DNA from: Bradyrhizobium manausense | GTDB lineage: Bacteria > Pseudomonadota > Alphaproteobacteria > Rhizobiales > Xanthobacteraceae | Length of the DNA stretch: 64,000 nucleotides | Assembly (NCBI RefSeq): GCF_018130615.1 | Contig: NZ_JAFCKB010000024.1 | Span: forward strand, 1-64,000 | Reading direction: 5' to 3' | Notes under the pieces: generated by a model | What the model saw: only the letters and a program-made list of their open reading frames with translations | The model's database searches: none | What the model was told of the DNA's origin: nothing | Translations under genes and position numbers: made by a program | Shown: positions 54,707 to 64,000 of the stretch, piece after piece | How the letters are laid out: the number at the start of each line of letters is the position of its first letter | Numbering within the stretch: the stretch's first letter is position 1

Positions 54707-55570
54707 ATGCAGGCTCTCTACGCACAGCTACTGGTGGGATTGATCAACGGCTCGTTCTACGCGCTGCTCAGTCTCGGGCTTGCCGTGATCTTCGGCATGC
54801 TCAACATCATCAATTTCGCCCATGGCGCGCTCTACATGATGGGCGCCTTCGTCGCCTATTTCCTGCTGAACCTCGGCGGCATCAACTACTGGTGGGCGCT
54901 GCTGCTGGCGCCGATCATCGTCGGCATCTTCGGCATGATCCTGGAGCGGACCATGCTGCAATGGCTGACCGGGCTCGACCATCTCTACGGACTGCTGCTG
55001 ACCTTCGGCATCGCGCTGATCGTGCAGGGCGTGTTCCAGAACTATTTCGGCTCCTCCGGCCTGCCTTACGCCATTCCGGACCAGCTCAAGGGCGGCATGA
55101 ATCTCGGCTTCATGTTCTTGCCCGTCTACCGCGGCTGGGTCGTCATCTTCTCGCTGGTGGTGTGCCTGGCGACCTGGTTCCTGATCGAGAAGACCCGGCT
55201 CGGCGCCTATTTGCGCGCCGCCACTGAAAATCCGACGCTGGTGCGTGCCTTCGGCATCAACGTGCCGCGGATGATCACGCTCACCTACGGCCTCGGCGTC
55301 GGTCTTGCCGCGCTCGCGGGCGTGCTCTCGGCGCCGATCAACCAGGTCCGGCCGCTGATGGGCGCCGACCTCATCATCGTCGTGTTCGCGGTGGTCGTGA
55401 TCGGCGGCATGGGCTCGATCATGGGCTCCATCATCACCGGCTTCGCGCTGGGCGTGATCGAGGGCCTGACCAAGTATTTCTACCCCGAGGCCTCCAACAC
55501 CGTCGTCTTTGTGCTGATGGTGCTGGTGCTCTTGGTGAAGCCAACGGGATTGACGGGAAGGGCAGCCTGA
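54707..55570 (+). CDS. livH: Branched-chain amino-acid-type ABC permease (LivH)
   Basis: This 287-residue inner-membrane permease has about eight helices. GLINGSFYALLSLGLAVIFG is the LivH opening and LGAYLRAATENPTLVRAFGIN the cytoplasmic EAA-like loop that docks the ATPases. ATG 54707 begins after the repeat. Its stop is one base before livM. Confidence 0.93.
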   Translation: MQALYAQLLVGLINGSFYALLSLGLAVIFGMLNIINFAHGALYMMGAFVAYFLLNLGGINYWWALLLAPIIVGIFGMILERTMLQWLTGLDHLYGLLLTFGIALIVQGVFQNYFGSSGLPYAIPDQLKGGMNLGFMFLPVYRGWVVIFSLVVCLATWFLIEKTRLGAYLRAATENPTLVRAFGINVPRMITLTYGLGVGLAALAGVLSAPINQVRPLMGADLIIVVFAVVVIGGMGSIMGSIITGFALGVIEGLTKYFYPEASNTVVFVLMVLVLLVKPTGLTGRAA

Positions 55571-55571
55571 G

Positions 55572-56540
55572 ATGACAGCCTTGACGGACGACACGCTGCC
55601 GATGAGCCCGCGCGCGATGCGTGACGAGATGATCGCCTTCGTGGTGATGGCGCTGCTGCTGGCGTCGGTGCCCTTTACCGGGGTCTATCCGTTCTTCGTG
55701 ATGCAGGCGCTGTGCTTTGCGCTGCTCGCCTGCGCCTTCAATCTCCTGATCGGCTATGGCGGCCTGTTGTCGTTCGGCCACGCGATGTTCATGGGCACCG
55801 CCGGCTATTGCAGCGCGCACGCGCTGAAGGTGTGGGGGCTGCCGCCCGAGCTCGGCATCCTCGTCGGCATCGCCGCGGCATTCGGGCTGTCGCTCATCAC
55901 CGGCTACATCTCGATCCGCCGCCAGGGCATCTATTTTTCGATGATCACGCTGGCGCTGTCGCAGCTCCTGTATTTCATCTACCTCCAGGCGCCGTTCACC
56001 CATGGCGAGGACGGCATCCAGGGCATTCCGCAGGGGCACATGTTCGGCGTGCTCGACCTGTCCAAGCCGACGGTGCTCTATTACGTCGTGCTGGCCGGCT
56101 TCCTCGCGGGCTTCCTGCTGATCTACCGCATCATCAACTCGCCGTTCGGCGAGGTTCTGAAGTCGATCCGCGAGAACGAGCCGCGCGCGATCTCGCTCGG
56201 TTACCGCACCGACCAGTACAAGTTCCTGGCATTTGTGCTGTCCGGAACGCTGGCCGGCTTTGCCGGTGCGCTGAAGGTATTCGTGGCGCAGAACGCCTCG
56301 CTCACCGACGTGCATTGGTCGATGTCGGGCGAAGTGGTGCTGATGACATTGGTCGGCGGCCTCGGCACCATCTTCGGTCCCGTGGTCGGCGCCTTCGTGA
56401 TCATCGCCATGCAGCAATATCTGGCGGGCTTCGGTCAGTGGGTGACGGTGATCCAGGGCTCGATCTTCGTGATCTGCGTGCTCACCTTCCGCCGTGGCGT
56501 CATCGGCGAAATCGCGCATTACTTCCGGAGATCGCTTTAA
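55572..56540 (+). CDS. livM: Branched-chain amino-acid-type ABC permease (LivM)
   Basis: This 322-residue permease has about ten helices. The LivM hallmarks are NLLIGYGGLLSFGHAMFMG near residue 60 and SPFGEVLKSIRENEPRAISL in the coupling loop. It starts one base after the livH stop. It completes the transporter with LivG, LivF and LivK. Confidence 0.93.
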   Translation: MTALTDDTLPMSPRAMRDEMIAFVVMALLLASVPFTGVYPFFVMQALCFALLACAFNLLIGYGGLLSFGHAMFMGTAGYCSAHALKVWGLPPELGILVGIAAAFGLSLITGYISIRRQGIYFSMITLALSQLLYFIYLQAPFTHGEDGIQGIPQGHMFGVLDLSKPTVLYYVVLAGFLAGFLLIYRIINSPFGEVLKSIRENEPRAISLGYRTDQYKFLAFVLSGTLAGFAGALKVFVAQNASLTDVHWSMSGEVVLMTLVGGLGTIFGPVVGAFVIIAMQQYLAGFGQWVTVIQGSIFVICVLTFRRGVIGEIAHYFRRSL

Positions 56541-56696
56541 GCGATTGATATCGCAGAAGATTTATTGCCGACCGAATCCGGTGGATGATCCGGCGCCGCG
56601 GGCGCGAGTTTGCACGCGCGCGGAGCCAAAATGGTCTATGACGGTTTCGTGACGGCTCATTCGGGCCGGGTCATTTCCAACCGGTAGACTATTCCC

Positions 56697-57341
56697 ATGA
56701 TGCGTTGGTTTCGCGCTTTCCTGCCCAAGGAAGAACGGTTCTTCGACCTGTTCGACCGCCATGCCCAGACCGTGATCCAGGGCGCGATCGCGCTTCAGGG
56801 GGTGCTGAACGGCGGCGAGGAGACGCCGGTCTATTGCCAGCGCGTCAGCCAGTTCGAGAACGATGCCGACAACATCACGCGCGAGGTGCTGACGGCGGTG
56901 CGGCGCACCTTCATCACGCCGTTCGACCGCGGCGACATCAAGAACCTCATCACCTCGCTCGACGATGCCATCGACCAGATGCAGCAGACGGCGAAAGCCG
57001 TGATGCTGTTCGAGGTCCGCACCTTCGAGCCGCCGATGCGCGAAATCGGCGCGCTTCTGATCGAATGCGCCAATCTGGTCGGACGTGCGCTGCCCTTGAT
57101 GCAGGCGATCGGCCCGAACGTTGCGATGCTGACCGCGATCACGGAGGAACTGACCAAGCTCGAGGGCCGTGTCGACGATCTCCACGACATCGGTCTGAAG
57201 GAGCTGTTCCTCAAGCACCGCAACGGCAGCGCGATGGATTTCATCGTCGGCGTCGAGATCTACGATCACCTTGAAAAGGTGGCCGATCGCTTCGACGACG
57301 TCGCGAACGAGATCAACAGCATCGTCATCGAGCAAGTTTAG
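56697..57341 (+). CDS. DUF47 (PhoU-like) phosphate transport accessory protein
   Basis: This 214-residue, all-helical PhoU-like protein of the DUF47 family opens with FRAFLPKEERFFDLFDRH and has the typical ITREVLTAVRRTFITPFDRGDI. Family members regulate or accompany PiT transporters. ATG 56697 or 56700 is used. Its stop is 13 bases before the pit gene, so the two are an operon. Confidence 0.9.
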   Translation: MMRWFRAFLPKEERFFDLFDRHAQTVIQGAIALQGVLNGGEETPVYCQRVSQFENDADNITREVLTAVRRTFITPFDRGDIKNLITSLDDAIDQMQQTAKAVMLFEVRTFEPPMREIGALLIECANLVGRALPLMQAIGPNVAMLTAITEELTKLEGRVDDLHDIGLKELFLKHRNGSAMDFIVGVEIYDHLEKVADRFDDVANEINSIVIEQV

Positions 57342-57354
57342 GCAGGGCCGGGCC

Positions 57355-58359
57355 GTGGATGCTGCGTTGGGTCTTCCCATCCTGGTCGGACTGATCGCCG
57401 TCGCGCTGCTGTTCGACTTCCTGAACGGCTTGCACGACGCCGCCAATTCGATCGCGACCATCGTCTCGACCCGGGTGCTGCGACCGCAATTCGCAGTCAT
57501 CTGGGCTGCGTTCTTCAATTTCGTCGCGTTCATGGTGTTCGGGCTTCACGTCGCCCAGACCATCGGCACCGGCATCATCGATCCCGCGATCGTCGATGCC
57601 CAGGTGATCTTCGCGGCGCTGGTCGGCGCCATCGTCTGGAATCTCGTGACTTGGGCGCTCGGCATTCCGTCGTCGTCGTCGCATGCGCTGATCGGCGGCC
57701 TCGTCGGCGGCGGCATGGCCAAGGCCGGAATATCGGCGGCGGTCTGGAGCGGATTGACCAAGGCGGTTCTGGCGATCGTGCTGTCGCCGCTGGTCGGCTT
57801 CCTGCTTGCGATGATGCTGGTCGCGATCGTGTCCTGGGCCTCGGTGCGCTCGACACCGTTCGCCGTCGATCGCGCCTTCCGCATCCTGCAATTCGCCTCC
57901 GCCTCGCTTTATTCGCTCGGCCACGGCGGCAACGACGCGCAGAAGACCATGGGCATCATCGCCGTGCTGCTCTATTCGCAGGGCCATCTCGGCGGCGAAT
58001 TCACGGTGCCGTTCTGGGTGGTGCTGTCGTGCCAGGCGGCGATGGCGCTGGGCACGCTGATGGGCGGCTGGCGCATCGTTCGCACCATGGGCCTGCGCAT
58101 CACCAAGCTGACGCCGATGCAGGGGTTCTGCGCCGAGACGGGGGGCGCAGCGACCCTGTTCATGGCGACCTTCCTCGGCGTTCCCGTCTCGACCACGCAT
58201 ACCATCACCGGTGCCATCGTCGGCGTCGGTGCGGCCCGTCGCGTTTCGGCGGTGCGCTGGAACGTGGCGAGCTCGATCGTCTATGCCTGGGTGATCACGA
58301 TCCCGGCCTCGGCCATCGTCGCGGCGCTGAGCTGGTGGGCCGTGCAGATCTTCAAGTAA
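57355..58359 (+). CDS. pit: Low-affinity inorganic phosphate transporter (PiT family)
   Basis: This 334-residue PiT-family H+/phosphate symporter has the duplicated signature: [18 protein letters not shown] near the start, and [14 protein letters not shown] in the second half. GTG 57355 is chosen because it follows DUF47 closely with an AGGC-type site. It works with the DUF47 protein in phosphate uptake. Its last eight bases overlap the convergent sugE gene. Confidence 0.92.
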   Translation: MDAALGLPILVGLIAVALLFDFLNGLHDAANSIATIVSTRVLRPQFAVIWAAFFNFVAFMVFGLHVAQTIGTGIIDPAIVDAQVIFAALVGAIVWNLVTWALGIPSSSSHALIGGLVGGGMAKAGISAAVWSGLTKAVLAIVLSPLVGFLLAMMLVAIVSWASVRSTPFAVDRAFRILQFASASLYSLGHGGNDAQKTMGIIAVLLYSQGHLGGEFTVPFWVVLSCQAAMALGTLMGGWRIVRTMGLRITKLTPMQGFCAETGGAATLFMATFLGVPVSTTHTITGAIVGVGAARRVSAVRWNVASSIVYAWVITIPASAIVAALSWWAVQIFK

Positions 58360-58666
58360 CGAGCTTCAGCCCGACGATGCCGGCCACGATCAGCCCGATA
58401 CTGGCGAGGCGGAGCGCCGTGGCGGGCTCGCCGAACAGCATGATGCCCAGCGTCGCAGTGCCGACCGCCCCGATGCCGGTCCAGACTGCATAGGCCGTTC
58501 CGACGGGCAACGACTTGAGGGCAAGTCCAAGCAGGATGACGCTGCCGGCCATGGCCGCCAGCGTGATGGCGGAGGGAACCAGCTTGCTGAAGCCTTCGGT
58601 GTATTTCAGGCCGATCGCCCAGGTGATCTCGAGAAGCCCGGCGACGAACAGGATGCTCCAGGCCAT
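58352..58666 (-). CDS. sugE: Guanidinium exporter (SugE/Gdx, SMR family)
   Basis: This 104-residue, four-helix small multidrug resistance protein is very close to SugE/Gdx. It has the essential Glu13 in [14 protein letters not shown] and [18 protein letters not shown], the Gdx-specific segment. It functions as a dual-topology dimer that exchanges guanidinium for protons. A two-hairpin guanidine-II-type element sits in its leader, supporting the guanidinium role. ATG 58666 follows GGAGGG. Confidence 0.92.
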   Translation of the reverse strand: MAWSILFVAGLLEITWAIGLKYTEGFSKLVPSAITLAAMAGSVILLGLALKSLPVGTAYAVWTGIGAVGTATLGIMLFGEPATALRLASIGLIVAGIVGLKLVT

Positions 58667-58686
58667 GACGACCCTCCATTCAAGGC

Positions 58687-58736
58687 AGGGCCGTCCCCGA
58701 GGCCAATATGCTGACAAGCAGGGAGGTCGTCCTCCC
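58687..58736 (-). promoter_or_regulatory. Guanidine-II (mini-ykkC) riboswitch
   Basis: On the minus strand two hairpins with ACGR tetraloops lie directly before sugE. P1 is GGGAGG-ACGA-CCTCCC (58736-58721). P2 is GGGG-ACGG-CCCT (58698-58687), with one G-U pair. They are 22 bases apart, and P2 ends 20 bases before the ATG, close to the GGAGGG ribosome binding site. This is the guanidine-II architecture, which opens translation when guanidine binds both loops. The downstream exporter is a classic target. Confidence 0.85.
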
Positions 58737-58836
58737 CAAAGACCTACTAGAAGCCCGATATGGGGCTGGCTGAAGGGCTCCGCAATCACCAAATGAGGCT
58801 TGATTGGGCCCATTTTCCCTGCCAAACGCTCCCGCC

Positions 58837-60456
58837 ATGTCCGACATCGCCACCACAGCCGACTCGCCGGCCCGTTCCCCGCTTGCCACCGAAGTGGCGC
58901 GCCGACGCACCTTTGCGATCATCTCGCACCCGGACGCCGGCAAGACGACGCTGACCGAGAAGCTGCTGCTGTTCGGCGGCGCCATCAACCTGGCCGGTCA
59001 GGTCAAGGCCAAGGGCGAGCGGCGCAACACGCGTTCGGACTGGATGAAGATCGAGCGCGAACGCGGCATCTCGGTCGTGACCTCGGTGATGACCTTCGAG
59101 TTCGAGGGCCTCGTCTTCAACCTGCTGGACACGCCGGGCCACGAGGACTTTTCGGAAGACACCTACCGCACGCTCACGGCGGTCGATTCCGCCGTCATGG
59201 TGATCGACGCCGCCAAGGGCATCGAAGCGCGAACCCGCAAGCTGTTCGAGGTCTGTCGCCTCCGCGACATCCCGATCATCACGTTCATCAACAAGATGGA
59301 TCGCGAGAGCCGCGATGTTTTCGAGCTGCTCGACGAGATCGAGAAGACGCTGGCGCTCGACACCACGCCGATGACCTGGCCGGTCGGCCGCGGTCGCGAC
59401 TTCCTCGGCACCTACGACGTCGTCAATGGCGGCGTGCGCCTGCTGGAAGGCGGCGGCGCCAAGACCGGAGCCGCGCAGCAGATCGAGATCGAGGAGCTGG
59501 CCAAGCTCAACGCCAATCTCGACGTCGGAGCGGTAAAGGACGAGCTCGAGCTCGTGACCGAGGCCTCAAAGCCGTTCGAGCTCGAGGCGTTTCGGGAGGG
59601 GCATCTGACGCCGGTCTATTTCGGCAGCGCGCTGCGCAATTTTGGCGTCGGTGACCTCTTGGAGGGCCTTGGCAGGTTTGCGCCCGAGCCGCGCGCGCAG
59701 GACAGCGATCAGCGCAAGGTCGAAGCCACCGATCCGCGCATGAGCGCCTTCGTTTTCAAGATCCAGGCCAACATGGATCCGAACCACCGCGACCGCATTG
59801 CGTTCGCGCGCCTCTGCTCCGGCAAGCTCAGCCGCGGCATGAAGGCCAAGCTCGTGCGCACCGGCAAGAGCATGCCGCTGTCGAGCCCGCAATTCTTCTT
59901 TGCCCAGGACCGTTCGGTCGCGGACGAAGCCTTTGCCGGCGACGTCGTCGGCATTCCCAATCACGGCACGCTGCGGATCGGCGACACGCTGACCGAAGGC
60001 GAGGATTTCAATTTCGTCGGCGTGCCGAGCTTCGCGCCGGAAATCGTCCGCCGTGTTCGTCTTACCGACGCGATGAAGGCCAAGAAGCTCAAGGAAGCGC
60101 TTCAGCAGATGTCGGAAGAGGGCGTGGTTCAGGTATTCCGTCCGCGCGACGGAGCGCCGGCGCTGGTCGGCGTGGTCGGCGCGCTGCAGCTCGACGTGCT
60201 CAAGGCGCGGCTCGAGGCGGAATATTCGCTGCCGGTCGAGTTCGAGGTGAGCGAGTTCCAGCTCGCGCGCTGGGTCTCCTCGGAGGATCGCAAGAAGCTC
60301 GATACTTTCATCGCCGCCAACACCTCCAGCATCGCCGACGACGTCGATGGCGATCCCGTGTATCTGGCCCGGAACGAATTCTACCTCGGCTACACCAGGG
60401 AACGCGCCGAGGGCATCGAGTTCACCAACGTCAAGGACGTCAAGAAGAAGGGGTAG
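58837..60456 (+). CDS. prfC: Peptide chain release factor 3
   Basis: This 539-residue GTPase recycles RF1/RF2 from the ribosome. G1 is [11 protein letters not shown]2 is RGISV, G3 is [14 protein letters not shown] and G4 is NKMDR. The domain II/III regions are typical of RF3. Length and motifs are normal. ATG 58837 is chosen; the frame reads back only to 58804. It is divergent from sugE. Confidence 0.95.
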   Translation: MSDIATTADSPARSPLATEVARRRTFAIISHPDAGKTTLTEKLLLFGGAINLAGQVKAKGERRNTRSDWMKIERERGISVVTSVMTFEFEGLVFNLLDTPGHEDFSEDTYRTLTAVDSAVMVIDAAKGIEARTRKLFEVCRLRDIPIITFINKMDRESRDVFELLDEIEKTLALDTTPMTWPVGRGRDFLGTYDVVNGGVRLLEGGGAKTGAAQQIEIEELAKLNANLDVGAVKDELELVTEASKPFELEAFREGHLTPVYFGSALRNFGVGDLLEGLGRFAPEPRAQDSDQRKVEATDPRMSAFVFKIQANMDPNHRDRIAFARLCSGKLSRGMKAKLVRTGKSMPLSSPQFFFAQDRSVADEAFAGDVVGIPNHGTLRIGDTLTEGEDFNFVGVPSFAPEIVRRVRLTDAMKAKKLKEALQQMSEEGVVQVFRPRDGAPALVGVVGALQLDVLKARLEAEYSLPVEFEVSEFQLARWVSSEDRKKLDTFIAANTSSIADDVDGDPVYLARNEFYLGYTRERAEGIEFTNVKDVKKKG

Positions 60457-60559
60457 CGCGCTCCCCGGCTGTTCGAGCGCGAGCATGTGAACGGCGGTGG
60501 GCTTGACGCTATCGCGGCCGGTGCCACGTTTCCCTCACGTGACATCGCGAGTTCGAAGC

Positions 60560-61138
60560 ATGTGGCGCTGCATTCTCGTTCTCATACTGTTGGCGATCTC
60601 GACGCTCGCCGCCGACGCGCAGCGCCGCCAGATCAATCCGATCCCGTTTGCGCATGAGCCGTGCAGCGTTCTCGATAGCCGGCCCTGCACGCCGTCCTAT
60701 TGCAGCCCGCTCGAGCCCGGACCCTGTATTCCCGAGATCGATTATCCCTACGGACAGAACCTCCAGCTCACGGTCGAGAGCGTGCCGGCTGAAGCTGACC
60801 GGGCCAAATACCAGAAGCCAGACCACGACCTCGATACGATCGGCGATCTCTTCGCCGAGCTGCGCACCTGCTGGTCGCCGCCGTCGGACAATGCGCGGAC
60901 GGGAATGCAGATGTCGGTGCGCTTCAGTTTCAACAAGGCAGGGGGCCTGATCGGCCCGCCGCGCCTGACATACGCGACTGCGGGCATCCCTGTTGATACC
61001 CGCACAGCCTACCTTGATGCGATCAATTCATCGCTGAAGGCGTGCCTGCCTCTGAAATTCACCAGCGGACTCGGCGGTGCGGTCGCCGGGCGGCCGATCG
61101 CGATCCGCTATGTCGATAACCGCGAGACCGGCAAGTAG
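60560..61138 (+). CDS. Secreted hypothetical protein
   Basis: This 192-residue protein has a signal peptide (residues 1 to about 21, MWRCILVLILLAISTLAADA) and a Cys-rich segment with five cysteines within about 35 residues (EPCSV, RPCTP, YCSP, GPCIP). The C-terminal domain of about 90 residues resembles TonB-like C-termini (MSVRFSFNKAGGLIGPPRL). Function unknown. ATG 60560 is chosen for the signal peptide; the frame runs back to 60497. Confidence 0.65.
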   Translation: MWRCILVLILLAISTLAADAQRRQINPIPFAHEPCSVLDSRPCTPSYCSPLEPGPCIPEIDYPYGQNLQLTVESVPAEADRAKYQKPDHDLDTIGDLFAELRTCWSPPSDNARTGMQMSVRFSFNKAGGLIGPPRLTYATAGIPVDTRTAYLDAINSSLKACLPLKFTSGLGGAVAGRPIAIRYVDNRETGK

Positions 61139-61209
61139 CGCATCAGTTGCGACCGGCGGCCAATCGATGATACGCCATACCCGGGGGCGCTGCATGAGGG
61201 GAGGATGTC

Positions 61210-61794
61210 GTGGGTCTGCTGGTCATGATCCTGGGGCTGGTGCTGTTTTTCGCCGCCCATGTATTTACAACGAAACGTGATGCGCGCGCGCAGGCGATCG
61301 CGCGGCTGGGCGAGGGGACCTACAAGATCCTCTATTCGGTCGTCTCGCTTGCGGGACTGGCGCTGATCGTCTGGGGCTTTGGCCATTACCGCGCGACCGG
61401 CTGGATCGATGTCTGGTATCCGCCGAAAGCGATGAAGCACATCACGGTCGCGCTAATGCTGCCTGCCGTGATCCTGGTGGTCGCGTCCTATCTGCGCGGC
61501 CGCATCTATGCGACGCTGAAGCATCCCATGCTCGCCGGCGTCAAGCTGTGGGCCGCGGCGCATCTGCTCGCCAATGGCGATCTCGGCTCCATCATCCTGT
61601 TCGGCTCGTTCCTGGGCTGGGGCGTGTATGACCGCATTTCGTTGAAGCATCGCAAGGACGCCGGCGGTCCGCCGATTCCGGTGGGCGGTGTCACCAACGA
61701 TCTGATCGCGGTTGCGGTTGGTATCGTCGCCTATCTGGCGCTGGCGTTCGCGTTCCATCCTGTCGTGATCGGTGTTCCCGTGATGAGCGGCTAG
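61210..61794 (+). CDS. NnrU family membrane protein
   Basis: This 194-residue, five- or six-helix membrane protein of the NnrU family was originally linked to denitrification and is related to isoprenoid or carotenoid-type enzymes. It opens with ILGLVLFFAAHVFTTKRDAR, followed by KILYSVVSLAGL and the central HPMLAGVKLWAAAHLLANGD, the hallmark of the family. The GTG start at 61210 follows GAGGGGAGGAT. Function here is unknown; no denitrification gene is adjacent. Confidence 0.87.
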   Translation: MGLLVMILGLVLFFAAHVFTTKRDARAQAIARLGEGTYKILYSVVSLAGLALIVWGFGHYRATGWIDVWYPPKAMKHITVALMLPAVILVVASYLRGRIYATLKHPMLAGVKLWAAAHLLANGDLGSIILFGSFLGWGVYDRISLKHRKDAGGPPIPVGGVTNDLIAVAVGIVAYLALAFAFHPVVIGVPVMSG

Positions 61795-61867
61795 CCGATC
61801 AGCGCAAGACTTCACCTCGATGCCCATGCGCGGAAGGTGACAAGAGCAACAAGACAAGGACCCTCCG

Positions 61868-63463
61868 ATGGACTGGTGGCAATCTCAGATTCCGCCGATG
61901 CGGTTCGAGGCGCGTTTTGGCGACCGGGTGGTCCCGGCCTTCGCTGATCGGCCGGCAAGTCTCTGGGCGATGATCTCGGAGGCTGTCGTGCGCAACGGCG
62001 ATGGTGAAGCGCTCGTCTGGGGCAATGTCCGGCTGAGCTGGCGGCAGGCCGTGGAGCAGGCCGCGCGGATTGCATCGGGCTTTCGCAAGCTTGGCCTGCA
62101 ACGCGGTGATCGCGTCGCGATCCTGCTCGGTAACCGCATCGAGTTTCCGCTGCTGCTGTTCGCAGCCGCGCATGAGGGGCTGGTCACGGTGCTGCTCAGC
62201 ACGCGCCAGCAGAAGCCGGAGATCGCCTATGTGCTCAGCGATTGCGGTGCCAAAATCCTGATCCACGAAGCGGCGCTCGCCGAGCGGCTGCCCGATGCGC
62301 AGGACGTGCCTGACGTGGTCCATCGCATCGCCATCGACGGCGATCCGGCTGTGTCGTGCTTCGCGGTGCTCGCCGACAACGCGCCGGCCCCTGTGCCGGT
62401 CGATGTGGGCGAGGAGGATACCGCAATGATCCTCTACACCTCGGGCACCACAGGCAAGCCAAAGGGCGCGATGCTCGCCCATTGCAACATCGTGCATTCC
62501 TCGATGGTGTTCGTATCCTGCCTGCAATTGACGGCGGCCGACCGCTCGATTGCGGCCGTTCCGCTCGGTCACGTCACCGGCGCCGTCGCCAACATCACGA
62601 CGATGATTCGCTGCGCTGGCGCGCTGATCATCATGCCGGAATTCAAGGCGGCGGATTATCTCAAGCTCGCCGCGCGCGAGCGCGTCACCTATACGGTGAT
62701 GGTGCCGGCGATGTATAATCTTTGCCTGCTGCAGCCGGATTTCGACAGCTATGATCTCTCGAGCTGGCGCATCGGCGGTTTCGGCGGCGCGCCGATGCCG
62801 GTTGCGACCATCGAGAAGCTCAAGGCGACGATCCCAGGCCTCAAGCTTGCGAACTGCTACGGTGCGACCGAGACGACGTCGCCGTCGACGATCATGCCGG
62901 GCGAGCTGACGGAGAGCCATATCGACAGCGTCGGCCTGCCATGTCCGGGCGCGCGTATCGTGGCGATGGGGACGGACGGGCGCGAGCTACCGCCCGGCGA
63001 CATCGGCGAGCTCTGGATCCAGAGCGCCTCCGTCATCAAGGGCTACTGGAACAACGCGAAAGCGACGGCCGAGAGTTTTACCGCAGGCTTCTGGCATTCC
63101 GGCGATCTCGGCTCGGTCGATGCCGAAGGGTTCGTCCGCGTGTTCGACCGGCAGAAGGACATGATCAACCGCGGCGGCCTCAAGATCTATTCGGCCGAGG
63201 TCGAGTCCGTGCTGGCCGGTCATCCCGCCGTGGTCGAGAGCGCGATCATCGCAAAGCCGTGCCCGGTGCTCGGCGAGCGCGTCCATGCCGTCGTGGTCAC
63301 GCGGATGCAGGTCGGCAGCGACGATCTGCGGGCCTGGTGCGCCGAGCGGCTGTCCGACTACAAGGTCCCGGAGACGATGACGGTTACCGCCGAGCCGCTG
63401 CCGCGCAATGCCAATGGCAAGGTGGTGAAGCGCCAGCTGCGGGAGCTGCTGGTCGGGGCCTGA
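61868..63463 (+). CDS. Class I adenylate-forming acyl-CoA synthetase
   Basis: This 531-residue AMP-forming ligase activates a carboxylic acid and loads CoA. The AMP-binding P-loop is LYTSGTTGKPKGAM, and YGATET and the later SGDLG/VFDRQKDMI motifs follow. The C-terminal swivel domain has the catalytic Lys in NGKVVKRQL. ATG 61868 has a weak AAGGA upstream. The fatty or aromatic acid substrate is not evident from context. Confidence 0.9.
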   Translation: MDWWQSQIPPMRFEARFGDRVVPAFADRPASLWAMISEAVVRNGDGEALVWGNVRLSWRQAVEQAARIASGFRKLGLQRGDRVAILLGNRIEFPLLLFAAAHEGLVTVLLSTRQQKPEIAYVLSDCGAKILIHEAALAERLPDAQDVPDVVHRIAIDGDPAVSCFAVLADNAPAPVPVDVGEEDTAMILYTSGTTGKPKGAMLAHCNIVHSSMVFVSCLQLTAADRSIAAVPLGHVTGAVANITTMIRCAGALIIMPEFKAADYLKLAARERVTYTVMVPAMYNLCLLQPDFDSYDLSSWRIGGFGGAPMPVATIEKLKATIPGLKLANCYGATETTSPSTIMPGELTESHIDSVGLPCPGARIVAMGTDGRELPPGDIGELWIQSASVIKGYWNNAKATAESFTAGFWHSGDLGSVDAEGFVRVFDRQKDMINRGGLKIYSAEVESVLAGHPAVVESAIIAKPCPVLGERVHAVVVTRMQVGSDDLRAWCAERLSDYKVPETMTVTAEPLPRNANGKVVKRQLRELLVGA

Positions 63464-63634
63464 CTCGGGTCGGTGGGGCACCGGGATATCCCGGATCGCG
63501 CGTTAACGCCTTGATCGGGCTTGCTTTGCCTTGCCACCGCCATATCGATAGGGTATCGCCGCCGCGACGTGGGGACGGGCTTTTGACGCGCACACTCTGG
63601 CGCGCGCTCCCGGCCGGGCATGGGATTAGCTTAA

Positions 63635-64000
63635 GTGTCTGAATTATTTGACGAAGTCGACGAGGAAGTACGTCGGGAACAGCTCAAGAAGCTGTGGGAC
63701 AAATATTCGCTCTACTTCATCGCCCTGATGGTGCTGATCGTGGCGGCCGTGGGCGGCTGGCGCGGTTACCAGTATCTGGAGGCCAAGAAGGCCGCCGAGG
63801 CCGGAGCGACCTTCGAGAAGGCCGTTGAGCTGTCGGAGCAGGGCAAGCACGCCGAGGCCGAGACGGCGTTCGCCGATCTGGCCGCCAAGGCTCCGTCTGG
63901 CTATCGCACCCTGGCGCGGCTCCGCGCTGCGGCCGAGGTGTCGGCCCGCGATCCCAAGGCCGCGGCCAAGATGTATGACGACATCGCCGCCGACAGCGGC
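63635..64000 (+). CDS. YfgM-like tetratricopeptide membrane protein, partial
   Basis: A frame of 122 codons runs off the right edge of the window from GTG 63635. It starts MSELFDEVDEEVRREQLKKL, followed by a membrane helix (about residues 26-43), and then TPR-like helices (AEAGATFEKAVELSEQGKHA). This is the YfgM (TPR_21) layout, which in rhizobia lies upstream of bamB and der. It is an inner-membrane periplasmic chaperone linked to the Sec translocon and outer-membrane assembly. Incomplete at the 3' end. Confidence 0.78.
   Translation, partial: MSELFDEVDEEVRREQLKKLWDKYSLYFIALMVLIVAAVGGWRGYQYLEAKKAAEAGATFEKAVELSEQGKHAEAETAFADLAAKAPSGYRTLARLRAAAEVSARDPKAAAKMYDDIAADSG

Overview
The window is about 64 kb of GC-rich, gene-dense chromosome. 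It most resembles Bradyrhizobium or a close relative (Alphaproteobacteria, Hyphomicrobiales). The assignment rests on high-GC codon use, palindromic repeats of the kind scattered through Bradyrhizobium genomes, frequent GTG/TTG starts, a GTTC-N7-GTTC LexA-type box, and a core gene set typical of the group (guaB, guaA, rsmB, prfC, a liv-type ABC transporter, PiT with DUF47). I saw no rRNA, tRNA, CRISPR array, transposase or integrase. The last gene runs off the right edge.

Layout. 0.1-15.9 kb is mainly housekeeping: a DHA2 drug exporter, guaB, a chemotaxis receptor, an MDR oxidoreductase, a metallophosphoesterase, a radical SAM/SPASM protein, a NUDIX-winged-helix regulator, MAPEG, rsmB, a cold-shock protein, small cupin and SnoaL proteins, and guaA. 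15.9-18.5 kb is a visibly AT-richer island directly after guaA. It carries a three-Cys-motif protein (DUF5131) and its partner TcmP, behind a promoter whose -10 lies inside a LexA-type box. 18.5-28.6 kb holds AraC, Lrp, TetR-remnant and MarR-GNAT regulators, an unusual peptide deformylase paralogue, a SWIM-SNF2 helicase and an MFS transporter.

28.7-36.0 kb is a tightly coupled five-gene minus-strand operon: SWIM protein, DUF5691, MoxR-type AAA ATPase, DUF5682 and VWA protein. It looks like a chaperone or conflict-type machine of unknown function. 36.1-43.4 kb contains YjbR, a CMD protein, a His-rich PadR regulator with an O-methyltransferase, an acetolactate-synthase-type enzyme, a ClC transporter behind a perfect palindrome, and a GNAT protein. 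43.4-51.6 kb has a Ser-rich repeat protein, a serine hydrolase, a DUF2892/sigma factor/AhpD-like cluster, a GST, a tetR-tauE pair with two operator-like sites, CsaA, an ArsC-like protein and a PAS-like protein.

51.7-56.5 kb is a complete branched-chain amino-acid-type ABC transporter (G-F-K-H-M order), with a hairpin and a repeat between the binding protein and the permeases. 56.7-58.4 kb is DUF47-PiT phosphate transport. 58.4-58.7 kb is a sugE/gdx guanidinium exporter preceded by two ACGR-loop hairpins that match a guanidine-II (mini-ykkC) riboswitch. The window ends with prfC, a secreted protein, NnrU, an acyl-CoA synthetase and the start of a YfgM-like protein.

Best candidates for new biology are the SOS-box-controlled DUF5131-TcmP island and the five-gene MoxR/VWA operon. 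Family names come from recognising motifs by eye; no database search was run.
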